Assembly (NCBI GenBank): GCA_017539645.1
Contig: JAFYCM010000028.1
Location: forward strand, 1 to 59,143
Direction of reading: 5' to 3'
DNA length: 59,143 bases
Origin: Bacteroidales bacterium
Lineage (GTDB): Bacteria; Bacteroidota; Bacteroidia; Bacteroidales; Marinilabiliaceae
The notes under the pieces: generated by a model
Told to the model about the DNA's origin: nothing
The model's input: only the letters and a program-made list of their open reading frames with translations
Databases searched by the model: none
Position numbers and translations under genes: made by a program
In this document: positions 1 through 10,488 of the stretch, piece by piece
How the letters are laid out: each line of letters begins with the position of its first letter
Position numbering within the stretch: the first letter of the stretch is position 1

Positions 1-2093
<2,093 letters not shown>

Positions 2094-2140
2094 TTACATT
2101 ATAAATAGCACGGATAATACTGATTACACAGATTTCCCGG

Positions 2141-2187
2141 TTGAAAAAATGGCGCTGCGAAGCAACTATCGCAGCCTTCGCAGCGCC
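2141..2187 (-). terminator. Rho-independent terminator after the GH10 gene
   Basis: A perfect 12-bp inverted repeat (2151-2162 and 2176-2187, arm GGCGCTGCGAAG) with a 13-nt loop is followed, on the minus strand, by ATTTTTTC. It lies just downstream of the xylanase stop and separates the xus operon from the GH43-CE1 gene. Confidence 0.85.
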
Positions 2188-2267
2188 AACAATAACAATT
2201 CTTTTACTTACAAATGGCTGGAGTCCGACAAGGGAGCATGCCCCTTGCCAAACTTGCCATTCTTCGT

Positions 2268-4586
2268 TTATTTATTGTATTCCTTACCTTGCAAACCTTC
2301 AGCAAAGCCGCCATAGGTATGCTTGCGGTCGTAGTTGAGATCCCAAAGACCAGTAGGTGCATTAGGACGCCAAGCAGAAGTTGCAGGGCTGTCGGTGAGG
2401 CACCATTGAGTGATACCATACTGCTGAGCTGCAGGCACAATCTCAAGATACTTACGTACGATGAAGTTATAGTATGCAGCCATCTGCTTGTGTTGTTCCT
2501 CGGTAAGTTCACTTGTTTCGAGAGCAATACCATTAGCATCTTCGTAACCCATATCGAGTTCGGAGATACGAACCAACTTACCTGTAGCAGCCATGAGTTC
2601 AAACATCTTTACAACGCCCTCCTCTTGTTTTGCTTGCGTTTCTGCATTTGCACTATAAGTGACATGCATCTGAGTGCCTATACCATCAATCTTGGTAGTG
2701 CCATCGGCTTCCCACTTAGCAATCCAGTTGATGAGGCTCTTGAGTTTCTTATTGTCTGACCATCTATTAGTAGCATAATCCCAAGTAGACTCAAGGCTAT
2801 AGTCATTGATGAAGAGCTTGAGGTCGGCAGCATTGCCACCATTAGCAGCGAAGTGCTTACGAGCCGAAGCTACAGCAATGCGTACATAGTCGATGTCGCC
2901 GAGGTAATCTTGCCAGAAGAAGTCGGTAGTGTTACCCTCAGAACCATGTTGCAAATCGTAGAAGCCATCGCCGTCTTTGTCGGCACCACTGATAGCCTCG
3001 TTCACAACGTCCCAAGCCTTAACATTGCCGTTGCAAGCTACCATCATGCCACCAATCCAGCGATCGAGAGCCCAAGTGAGGGTATCTTTCTTCTCTTCGG
3101 CGGTTTGAGGCACGCCACCGCTTTCGCTCTTGCGTTCAAAGAGAACTTCGACATTGTCGAAATAGTAAGTAGTAGCAGTCTTGGTAACCGAAAGGTTGAA
3201 TGCGCACGATTTGCAACCACCATCTTTGCCTTGCTCAGCATCGATAGTTACAGTCTTTTCGTAGCGCTTCCATTCGGTGGTGAAGTTTACATCGCCGATG
3301 AATGACCAATGGTGATATGCACCTGGCTCACCATGAGCCTGAGTATTAGCTACTGCAGCTTGGCTTGCCTTGTAGTCGAATGCAATCTTTATAGTAGTGC
3401 CTTCTGGATATGACTCAGGGAATACGATCCAGAACTGAGCGTCCCAATCTTGACCTTCGTATACATCGTTACCATTATCATCTTTCTCGCCAGTAGCGTT
3501 ACGAGTTGCAGATGTTACTGAGACGCACTTGCCAGGGTTACCACCATCGACAAACGTAGCAGGAGCACCATTGCTTTCGCCTGCATTCTTTACATATAAT
3601 GCGCTACCATCAGAGCCTTCGCAGTCGCTATTGGCGAGGACGTTCTCCCAATAAGATACCGAAGCAGCAACAGCTGGAATATCGCGTCTCATAGAAGGAC
3701 CATTCCAGTTAACACTCCAACCTTCTGTACCAGGCTCATCGAACGAACCATTAGCAATCATCTCTACGTCAGAGCCTTTCTCTTTGCACGATACATCATC
3801 GATGCAAACATCGCCTTTGGCAAGACCGAATACAAATTGAAGACGATCGTGTGGGAACGAAGCCTCAAACTCCCATGTGAGTTCAGAGAATTCTTTCGTG
3901 GTAGCTGGATCACCTAAATACTGAACATCGTTACTTCCACCCCATTCGTTCTTATTGTCGCTGGCATTCCAAATAGGCCACAAAGCACATTTTGCGCCAT
4001 CGTCGGTCTTAACTTTTGCCTTAACAACATAGGTTTTGCCTTTCTCCATAGGAGTAGGCAAATCGTAGATACCTTGCTGATCCCAAGCGTTGACTCCACC
4101 AGCACAAGTGAAGATGATGCAAGGGTTATCACCCGCAACAGCTTCAACAGGTTTGTCGGCCAAAACAACCTCTTCGAGCCATTTCTTAGGCTGCTGAGCA
4201 TGCCAAGCAAGGGTGTGACCAAATACGCTCACACCTGCAGCCTTGGCATTATCTACAAAATCGCTAACCGTACCAAAATTCATAGTACCATCATCGCCAA
4301 CGCACGATGCCATCTTCATAGCATTGCCAGCCACAACCTCGTTGAAGTTGCTAACTGCAATCTGATAGAGCGCACCACCATTATTGAAGTCGCCAGCTTC
4401 GAGCGCACCACCGAGTTTGAAGTTCGGGTTGGTTACGTAGTCGCGAAGTGGCTTATAATCGGCCAAATAGGCGTAGTCTTCGAGCGACTTAGGCTTTGCT
4501 ACGCTATATGCTTGGTCGAATTCATCGGCACACGAAGCCGCAAGAGCTCCTACAGCCAATGTTGCCAGATATATTCTATGTTTCAT
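2268..4586 (-). CDS. xyn10C: GH10 endo-1,4-beta-xylanase lipoprotein with CBMs inserted in the catalytic domain
   Basis: Cleaves internal beta-1,4 bonds of xylan, probably at the cell surface. The 772-residue protein has a lipoprotein signal (LAASC, C19). GH10 sequence begins at about 45 and reaches the HTLAWHAQQP strand (121-133), then is interrupted by about 360 residues holding two beta-sandwich CBM4/22-like modules (about 150-268 and 275-485). GH10 resumes at about 497 with the acid/base E530 (DVVNEAI) and nucleophile E676 (RISELDMG). This split layout is known from Prevotella and Bacteroides xylanases of the xus type. It is the last gene of the main operon, 147 bp after the lipoprotein gene, and is followed by a strong terminator. 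The gene symbol is given by analogy with P. bryantii. Confidence 0.93.
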   Translation of the reverse strand: MKHRIYLATLAVGALAASCADEFDQAYSVAKPKSLEDYAYLADYKPLRDYVTNPNFKLGGALEAGDFNNGGALYQIAVSNFNEVVAGNAMKMASCVGDDGTMNFGTVSDFVDNAKAAGVSVFGHTLAWHAQQPKKWLEEVVLADKPVEAVAGDNPCIIFTCAGGVNAWDQQGIYDLPTPMEKGKTYVVKAKVKTDDGAKCALWPIWNASDNKNEWGGSNDVQYLGDPATTKEFSELTWEFEASFPHDRLQFVFGLAKGDVCIDDVSCKEKGSDVEMIANGSFDEPGTEGWSVNWNGPSMRRDIPAVAASVSYWENVLANSDCEGSDGSALYVKNAGESNGAPATFVDGGNPGKCVSVTSATRNATGEKDDNGNDVYEGQDWDAQFWIVFPESYPEGTTIKIAFDYKASQAAVANTQAHGEPGAYHHWSFIGDVNFTTEWKRYEKTVTIDAEQGKDGGCKSCAFNLSVTKTATTYYFDNVEVLFERKSESGGVPQTAEEKKDTLTWALDRWIGGMMVACNGNVKAWDVVNEAISGADKDGDGFYDLQHGSEGNTTDFFWQDYLGDIDYVRIAVASARKHFAANGGNAADLKLFINDYSLESTWDYATNRWSDNKKLKSLINWIAKWEADGTTKIDGIGTQMHVTYSANAETQAKQEEGVVKMFELMAATGKLVRISELDMGYEDANGIALETSELTEEQHKQMAAYYNFIVRKYLEIVPAAQQYGITQWCLTDSPATSAWRPNAPTGLWDLNYDRKHTYGGFAEGLQGKEYNK

Positions 4587-4596
4587 ACTTTCTTTA

Positions 4597-4729
4597 GTTA
4601 TGAGTTATGAATTCCGAATTACGATTGTCGCAGTAGTAAGCACACAGATGATACAGATCGAACGGATTTTCCAGAATTATTTATCTGTGTTCTTAGAGCT
4701 CGCAACTCGTAATTCATAACTCGTAATTA
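4597..4729. repeat. Nested inverted intergenic repeat
   Basis: The spacer between the surface lipoprotein gene and the xylanase holds several nested inverted repeats: AGTTATGAATT at 4603-4613 with its complement at 4711-4721, GAATTACGA at 4616-4624 with TCGTAATTC at 4707-4715, and ACACAGAT at 4642-4649 with ATCTGTGT at 4683-4690. The RNA could fold into one long hairpin. The ACACAGAT motif recurs at 21709-21788. Likely a small dispersed palindromic repeat; it might also lower or protect transcript between the two genes. Confidence 0.7.
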
Positions 4730-4733
4730 TTTA

Positions 4734-5804
4734 CTATTCTGCCGTATACTTTATAGCAAACTCATTGATAGGTAACACACCACTACGCTTCCAGATGAGG
4801 CGCTCTTCGCAAGCGATTTTTGCACCACTTGCATTGGTGAGGGTGTAGTTGAGTTCAATCAAATCACGGTCCTTGTTGTTGTTTGCTTTCTTAGCACCGT
4901 TCAATGTGTATTTGCCCGAGCCACTTGCCGTAACACCATCGGTGAGTGAGGTTACAGTACAGTTGTCGCTTTCATCGAAGGTGAGCAACAAGTTAGCCGC
5001 AATGGTAACGGTATCGGTTGCGGTTGTCAACGTACGATTTACGGAATAGGTCACAGAGTTGAGCGACTTGGTAACGGTGTTGCAATCTTCGCCATCGACG
5101 AACTCATCGAAACCGCCATTCCATTTAGCAGAACTTGGGTCTGGGAATTGCACTGCAGGACCGCCATTGAGGCTATACTTACCCGTGCGCGAGAAGTAAG
5201 CATCATACTTACACTTGTAGTTCACGCAATAGAGTACGTAGTCTTGAGGCACTTCAATCCAACTATCTGCATCGGTGCGAGCAGGAGCATGTTGAAGCAA
5301 TTCGGTATCGTACTTACCAGAGAGAATGCGGTCGGCACCTAATTGGTTTCTCAAAACGATAGGAATCACGTAGGTCTCATTCACCGATTCAGGGTCGGAA
5401 AAGAATGCGTTGGTGAGTTCCACCTCGATAGCACCAGTAAGATTACCATTGAAGCGAAAGACATCGTCGGAAAGCGTGTAATAATTTTCAGGCATAACTT
5501 TTATAGCTCCGCCATCTGCTTTCGTTACATTCTCGACAAGCGTAGGATCAACTACATAATCAACCAAGATGTCGCGACCGCTGTATGCGCCACCCATAGT
5601 AGCAGAGATTAGGCATTTGTGAGCCTTATCTCTTGATGTATCGCCCTCATCGGTGCCAAGCACGAGCGTACGAACTGGCGTCTGATATGGGAAATATACC
5701 GAAATACCATCCTGATAATCGGGGAAGTCGTTGTCTTGGTTTTCGCAAGCCATGAAAGACATCGACAGTGCGGCAAGAGCCGCTATTTTACCATTGAATT
5801 TCAT
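4734..5804 (-). CDS. xusE: Surface glycan-binding lipoprotein (XusE-like; DUF1735/DUF4361 type)
   Basis: A 356-residue lipoprotein that probably binds xylan chains at the cell surface next to the SusC/SusD transporters. The start at 5804 is preferred over the ATG 18 bases upstream because it gives a compact lipoprotein signal (MKFNGKIAAL... with C20 in SFMAC). The body looks all-beta: an N-terminal DUF1735-like domain (about 30-160, with YFPYQTPVRTLVLG and YYTLSDD) and a C-terminal DUF4361-like domain (about 190-350, with KCKYDAYFSRTGKYSLNGG). No catalytic motif is seen. Its place after the second SusD gene and before GH10 matches xusE in P. bryantii. Confidence 0.8.
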   Translation of the reverse strand: MKFNGKIAALAALSMSFMACENQDNDFPDYQDGISVYFPYQTPVRTLVLGTDEGDTSRDKAHKCLISATMGGAYSGRDILVDYVVDPTLVENVTKADGGAIKVMPENYYTLSDDVFRFNGNLTGAIEVELTNAFFSDPESVNETYVIPIVLRNQLGADRILSGKYDTELLQHAPARTDADSWIEVPQDYVLYCVNYKCKYDAYFSRTGKYSLNGGPAVQFPDPSSAKWNGGFDEFVDGEDCNTVTKSLNSVTYSVNRTLTTATDTVTIAANLLLTFDESDNCTVTSLTDGVTASGSGKYTLNGAKKANNNKDRDLIELNYTLTNASGAKIACEERLIWKRSGVLPINEFAIKYTAE

Positions 5805-5841
5805 ATTAATTCTATTTTCCAAATATTCGATTTTACATCAA

Positions 5842-7611
5842 TTACCAGCCCTGATTTTGCTGCAGAGCGTTGAACTTCTGTATTTCGCCGTAAGGAATAG
5901 GACCGTAATACATATAATCTTTGTAGTTACGAGTATCTACGTCGATATATTCATAAGTATCGCCCGTAATCTTCACACCCTTAGCAGTAGCATTGAGTTC
6001 GCTCAAATCAACTTTCCAGCGGCGGAGATCCCAGAAACGCTTATTCTCGAAGCAGAATTCGAGGCGGCGTTCGTTGCGGATGAGCTGACGCATAGCATCT
6101 TTATCGTTCTTGATGCTCTCGAGGTATGGATCGTCGTCGATGCCAAGAGCACGATGACGGATTGCCTTGATAACGTCATAAGCAGAACCCATATCGCCAT
6201 TGCCGGTAGGACCATAAGCCTCGTTGGCAGCCTCAGCATAACCAAGGAAGAGCTCGGTGAAGCGGATACGTGGCGTATAGTGACGCTTACCAGTTTTAGA
6301 GTTAGGGTCGATGTTAACGTCGGCGCGGGTGAGCTTCTTCAGATAGTAGCCAGTGCGCGTAGAGAGTTTGTTCTCTTTGTTGATACCATCGATGGTGCTC
6401 GATGTGGTAGTAACATCGATAGCAGTGCCATTCACGCCTTGTGCAGCGCCATTATAGATAATAGCAGCATAGAAACGTGGGTCGCGGCCTTCGTATGGCT
6501 TGCTTGCATCGTAGCCCGAAGCGGCAGCGGTGATAGGATAACCGTTAGCCATTGGGAATGCGTCAACAAGGTTTTGGGTAGGGTTGGTGCGACCTTTACC
6601 ATAGATTGAGGGAGGGAAGTTGTCTTCCTCAATGCCTGTGCTATTGTCGCTGTTGCCACTACGCCAAAGAACTTCGGCAGGATTTTCGTCGCTGGCGAGT
6701 TTGTCTATTTGCGCAGTGTTAGCAAACCAAGTGTGACCAGTTGGATCGAGACCAGCAATACCACCAAGTTCTGTTTTGAGTACCGTAGCAAAAGCTTTAG
6801 CAGCCTCGGCGTAGGTAGCACCCGATGCCTCGTAAGCAGGGCTTGCCGACATAAGCAAAAGTTGAGCTTTGATTGTTTTCACAATGATGCCGTCAACTTT
6901 GCCTTTGTGGTTGTTGCCGAAAGCACGGTTGTATTCGCTTTGGGTAGCACCGATAGCTTTATACTTAGCAGGTATTTGATTTGCATTGTCGATGTTACCG
7001 AAGTGGTCGGGCAAAAGATCAAGAGCCTTTGCAAAGTCGGCTTCGATGAGGTCGAGAGTCTCTTTGTATGTATTACGTGGCTGATTGAAATCCGAAGTAG
7101 CATCTTCGGAAGAGAGGTGATATGGAATACCCATGAGAGTACTACCTACATAACCTGCATGAACCTGCAAGAGATAGTAGTGGAACATACCACGCATAGC
7201 GTAGCACTGACCTTTCACAACGTCGTTGTGCATGGTGCGAAGTGCCGACGAAGCAGCATATTCTACATTATCAGTATTCTCGAGCAAGAGGTTGATATAC
7301 TGAATAGCGTGGTAGCAACGTTGCCAACGCGAGGTTGGGTTATTGTCGGCAGCCCAAGCACCTGCAGCTATTTTGCGATAGCCATTGTCAGGATCGTTGC
7401 TGACAGCATCGTCGGTAGCGAGGTCGGTTTGGGGCGTTCCGTCGTATGGCAAGAAGCTGTAGGCATTACCAAGCATACCCATTGCCATAGCTGGGTTTGA
7501 ATACATGGCCGTAACGTCCATTGCGTTCTCTGCTGCAGGCTCAAGCACGTCGTCGCACGAAGCCAATGCAGGGATTAACATTAGGGCCGGTAAGAAATAT
7601 TTACTTTTCAT
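5842..7611 (-). CDS. xusD: SusD/RagB-family glycan-binding lipoprotein, second pair
   Basis: A 589-residue lipoprotein (LIPALASC, C19) that should form the lid over its partner SusC-like porin and capture xylo-oligosaccharides. It shows the SusD pattern: an N-terminal helical TPR scaffold (RWQRCYHAIQYINLLLENTD, MRGMFHYYLL), a loop-rich binding part, and the C-terminal signature FTELFLGYAEAANEAYGP ... IRNERRLEFCFENKRFWDLRRWK, ending in LQQNQGW. It starts 14 bases after the second SusC gene, so the two are almost certainly cotranscribed. Confidence 0.92.
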   Translation of the reverse strand: MKSKYFLPALMLIPALASCDDVLEPAAENAMDVTAMYSNPAMAMGMLGNAYSFLPYDGTPQTDLATDDAVSNDPDNGYRKIAAGAWAADNNPTSRWQRCYHAIQYINLLLENTDNVEYAASSALRTMHNDVVKGQCYAMRGMFHYYLLQVHAGYVGSTLMGIPYHLSSEDATSDFNQPRNTYKETLDLIEADFAKALDLLPDHFGNIDNANQIPAKYKAIGATQSEYNRAFGNNHKGKVDGIIVKTIKAQLLLMSASPAYEASGATYAEAAKAFATVLKTELGGIAGLDPTGHTWFANTAQIDKLASDENPAEVLWRSGNSDNSTGIEEDNFPPSIYGKGRTNPTQNLVDAFPMANGYPITAAASGYDASKPYEGRDPRFYAAIIYNGAAQGVNGTAIDVTTTSSTIDGINKENKLSTRTGYYLKKLTRADVNIDPNSKTGKRHYTPRIRFTELFLGYAEAANEAYGPTGNGDMGSAYDVIKAIRHRALGIDDDPYLESIKNDKDAMRQLIRNERRLEFCFENKRFWDLRRWKVDLSELNATAKGVKITGDTYEYIDVDTRNYKDYMYYGPIPYGEIQKFNALQQNQGW

Positions 7612-7625
7612 TTATTCTCAGTTTA

Positions 7626-10469
7626 TTAGAATGTAACCTTTACACCAAGATTGTAGAAACGTGTTTGAGGTGCAGAACCTACGTTAGTCTCTTCATACTC
7701 GCGCTCTTTAGAGAAGCGAACCAAGTCAGAACCGCTTACATAAACCTGAGCAGCGCTCAACACCTTCATACCCTCGAAGATTGAAGAAGGAAGATCGTAG
7801 GTGAGCTGAACTTTCGAAATATCGAAGATGTTCGTTTTGTAGGTCCAGAAGTCAGAAGTCTGACGGTTGTTCTGAGCAGCAGTGGTAGTCAAACGTGGCA
7901 GAGTAGCCGAGTTGGCATTCTCCTTAGTCCAACGGTTGCGAGCCTCAACAGAGTATTTGTCGTCGCCCGACATCCAGTAGAGTTTATTTTTCTTCACAAC
8001 AGTACCACCAACTGCGCCATCGCAAGCAACGAAGAGCGTGAAACCGCTGTACTTAGCAGTCAAGCCCAAACCATATTCGAATGGGTTGCTTTCGCGACCG
8101 AGTTCCACTTCGTCTTTATTATCAATTCTGCCATCGCCGTTTTGGTCCTTATACTTGAGGTCGCCTGGTTTGATTTCTTGACCGAAGCTGCTTTGGTCGG
8201 CAGATTTGTCGATGTCAGCTTGATCCTTGAAGAAGCCGAGACACTCATAACCCCAAACACCATCGATGAACTTGCCTTCGCGTTTCTGATATGCGTCTTT
8301 GTATCGCGTATCGTCGCGCTTGGTAGCTTCAGTGGTGTAGAGACGACCAGTAGCGAATGCGCTAAAGTCTACCTCGCCAATCTTCTTGTTGTAGCCAAGA
8401 GAGAATTCCATGCCTTTGCGCAAGTCGTCTTCGTAGTTGATACTGGTGATGAACGATGAAATTTCATCTTTATTAGGATCGCCATACTGAACACGCATAT
8501 ACTCAGGCATTTGATATTCAGCAGAAATAATCTTGCCAGTTTGCTTGTTGAGGTAAGCCGAAACGGTGAAGGTGTATGTATTGTCGAGCAAACCGCCACG
8601 CAAGCCAAGAGAGAACTCTTTGTTGCGAATGAAGTCGAGGTCGTTGTTAGAACCACGTTTTGATACGGTCGACTGCTGGCTCTGGTCGGTCCACGACCAC
8701 CACATACCTGTTTCTGAGAATGAACCGAGGTATTTAGTATAGCTATCAATATCAACGTCGTTAGCAACGTTGCTTGCACTTACGCTAAACATAAGGTCGT
8801 TGAGTGCCGAACCTTCGAGGAAGCTCTCTTTAGCAATATTCCAACCAAGAGTTACGCTTGGCGAGAATGCGTTGCGATGACCTTCGGCAAGTTTAGCTGT
8901 GTGAGCTACTGTACCCGTAACATCGATGAAGTAACGCTTAGCGAAGTCGTAGTGGACGTTGAAGCCTACACTTGCATCGCTCTCTGAGTGATAGCTACCC
9001 GTCTTGCGATATTGGAAACCACGAAGCACTGCGATAGCACCAATAGAGTGTTCGTCGAAAGTGCGGTCGTAGTTGAAACGCGCATCGAGTGAGTAGGTCT
9101 GCTGGCTCGAAGAATTGCCAATGTTTTGCGAACCTGTATGCAAGTCTATGGTTGCAGTACCATCTACGGCGATAATCTCATCTTTGCCGTTGAGGTTCGA
9201 CCAAGTTGGAGTGTAGGTTCTGTAAGTGTTGGAGTACGACTGCGTGTAGGCATTCTTGAAGTCCATACCAAACTGAGTGTGGAACGACAAACCTTCGGTG
9301 AGTGGCGAGAGGTCTACATCGAGACCAGTCTCGAACTGGAACTGACGCGTAGTCTTCTTTGAGCTACCAGAGCAATACATATCGGCAAACACGTTGGTAG
9401 CATCGGTTGTGGTACCGCCAAGGAACTTACCATCGATGATGTTGCTTGATGCACCCAACTGCTTCTGAGCCTCGATAGCATCAGCATTTACATAGCTCAA
9501 TGGAATGAATGGAGCTATACGGTTAGGACGCCATGTAGAAGCAGCCTCCCAGTAGTTACCACCGCTATAACCACGCTCGTTGTAGAAGGTGATGTTGGCA
9601 TCTACGCGAGCAGCAATATAGTCACTTACGTTGAGGTCGACATTACCACGCACACTGAAGCGGTTGGTGTAGCTCTTCTTAGCTTCGCCCACTTTGAAGC
9701 GTGTACCTACATTGTAGAAGCTGATGTTGGTGTAGTAGCGAGCGCGGTCGTTACCACCATCAATTTCTGCAGTAGCATCGGTGCGATTGTAAGACTTCTT
9801 GATGTAGTCTTTCGAATAGAAATCTACACTTGGATAGCGATATGGGTTCTCGCCCGATGCATAATGATAGATGTCTTCTGCAGAATAGTATGGATCTGTT
9901 ACTTTGTTCAAGCCATCGTTTACACGAGCTTCGTTGTAGAGAACCATATATTCGGCAGAGCCAAGATATTTAGGATAAGCCTTATCGACATACCAGCCAG
10001 TGTTAGCACGAGCCTTGATGCGGATGTCGCCCTCAGCACCACGTTTTGTGGTTATGAGCAAAACACCTTTAGCTGCGTGGCTACCATAGAGCGCAACAGC
10101 ATTAGCGCCTTTGAGGAACGAAACAGTTTCAATCTCATCTGGTTTGATGTTGTCAAGGTCACGAGGCACACCATCGATAAGAGTCAAGTATGAACCGCCC
10201 CAAGTAGAAGCACCACCAGGAACGAATGCTAGGAGGTCCGAGAGAGGATATGTGAGATAATCTTTCTCGATAACATCCCTGTAGTTCATTGTCGACACAC
10301 CCACGAGAGCATCGCTGGCTGCTACCTCTCGAAAGGCTAGCATGACCTTAGCTTGCTCGTTGAGCTTTGCCGAGTCGGGAGTTGCGGCTACGGTTGCTTC
10401 TTCTTGTGCCATAGCTACATTGGCTGTGCACAAGGCTGCCGCAAGATATTTATACTTACTAATTTTCAT
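7626..10469 (-). CDS. xusC: SusC-like TonB-dependent receptor, second pair, without the usual N-terminal extension
   Basis: Outer-membrane porin for TonB-driven import of xylo-oligosaccharides, 947 residues, with a signal peptide ending near VAMAQ. The plug domain is clear (LSDLLAFVPG, YLTLIDGVPRDLD, FLKGANAVALYGSHAAKGVLLITTKRG) and the protein ends with an aromatic residue (LGVKVTF), as outer-membrane barrels do. Unlike the first SusC, it lacks a carboxypeptidase-regulatory-like domain, and I see no DEVVVVGYG-like TonB box, only about 60 residues of unclear sequence before the plug. It is therefore about 110 residues shorter than its partner. It lies 19 bases after the first SusD gene and 14 bases before its own. 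Confidence 0.9.
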   Translation of the reverse strand: MKISKYKYLAAALCTANVAMAQEEATVAATPDSAKLNEQAKVMLAFREVAASDALVGVSTMNYRDVIEKDYLTYPLSDLLAFVPGGASTWGGSYLTLIDGVPRDLDNIKPDEIETVSFLKGANAVALYGSHAAKGVLLITTKRGAEGDIRIKARANTGWYVDKAYPKYLGSAEYMVLYNEARVNDGLNKVTDPYYSAEDIYHYASGENPYRYPSVDFYSKDYIKKSYNRTDATAEIDGGNDRARYYTNISFYNVGTRFKVGEAKKSYTNRFSVRGNVDLNVSDYIAARVDANITFYNERGYSGGNYWEAASTWRPNRIAPFIPLSYVNADAIEAQKQLGASSNIIDGKFLGGTTTDATNVFADMYCSGSSKKTTRQFQFETGLDVDLSPLTEGLSFHTQFGMDFKNAYTQSYSNTYRTYTPTWSNLNGKDEIIAVDGTATIDLHTGSQNIGNSSSQQTYSLDARFNYDRTFDEHSIGAIAVLRGFQYRKTGSYHSESDASVGFNVHYDFAKRYFIDVTGTVAHTAKLAEGHRNAFSPSVTLGWNIAKESFLEGSALNDLMFSVSASNVANDVDIDSYTKYLGSFSETGMWWSWTDQSQQSTVSKRGSNNDLDFIRNKEFSLGLRGGLLDNTYTFTVSAYLNKQTGKIISAEYQMPEYMRVQYGDPNKDEISSFITSINYEDDLRKGMEFSLGYNKKIGEVDFSAFATGRLYTTEATKRDDTRYKDAYQKREGKFIDGVWGYECLGFFKDQADIDKSADQSSFGQEIKPGDLKYKDQNGDGRIDNKDEVELGRESNPFEYGLGLTAKYSGFTLFVACDGAVGGTVVKKNKLYWMSGDDKYSVEARNRWTKENANSATLPRLTTTAAQNNRQTSDFWTYKTNIFDISKVQLTYDLPSSIFEGMKVLSAAQVYVSGSDLVRFSKEREYEETNVGSAPQTRFYNLGVKVTF

Positions 10470-10488
10470 ATTCTACAATCAATTGTAT

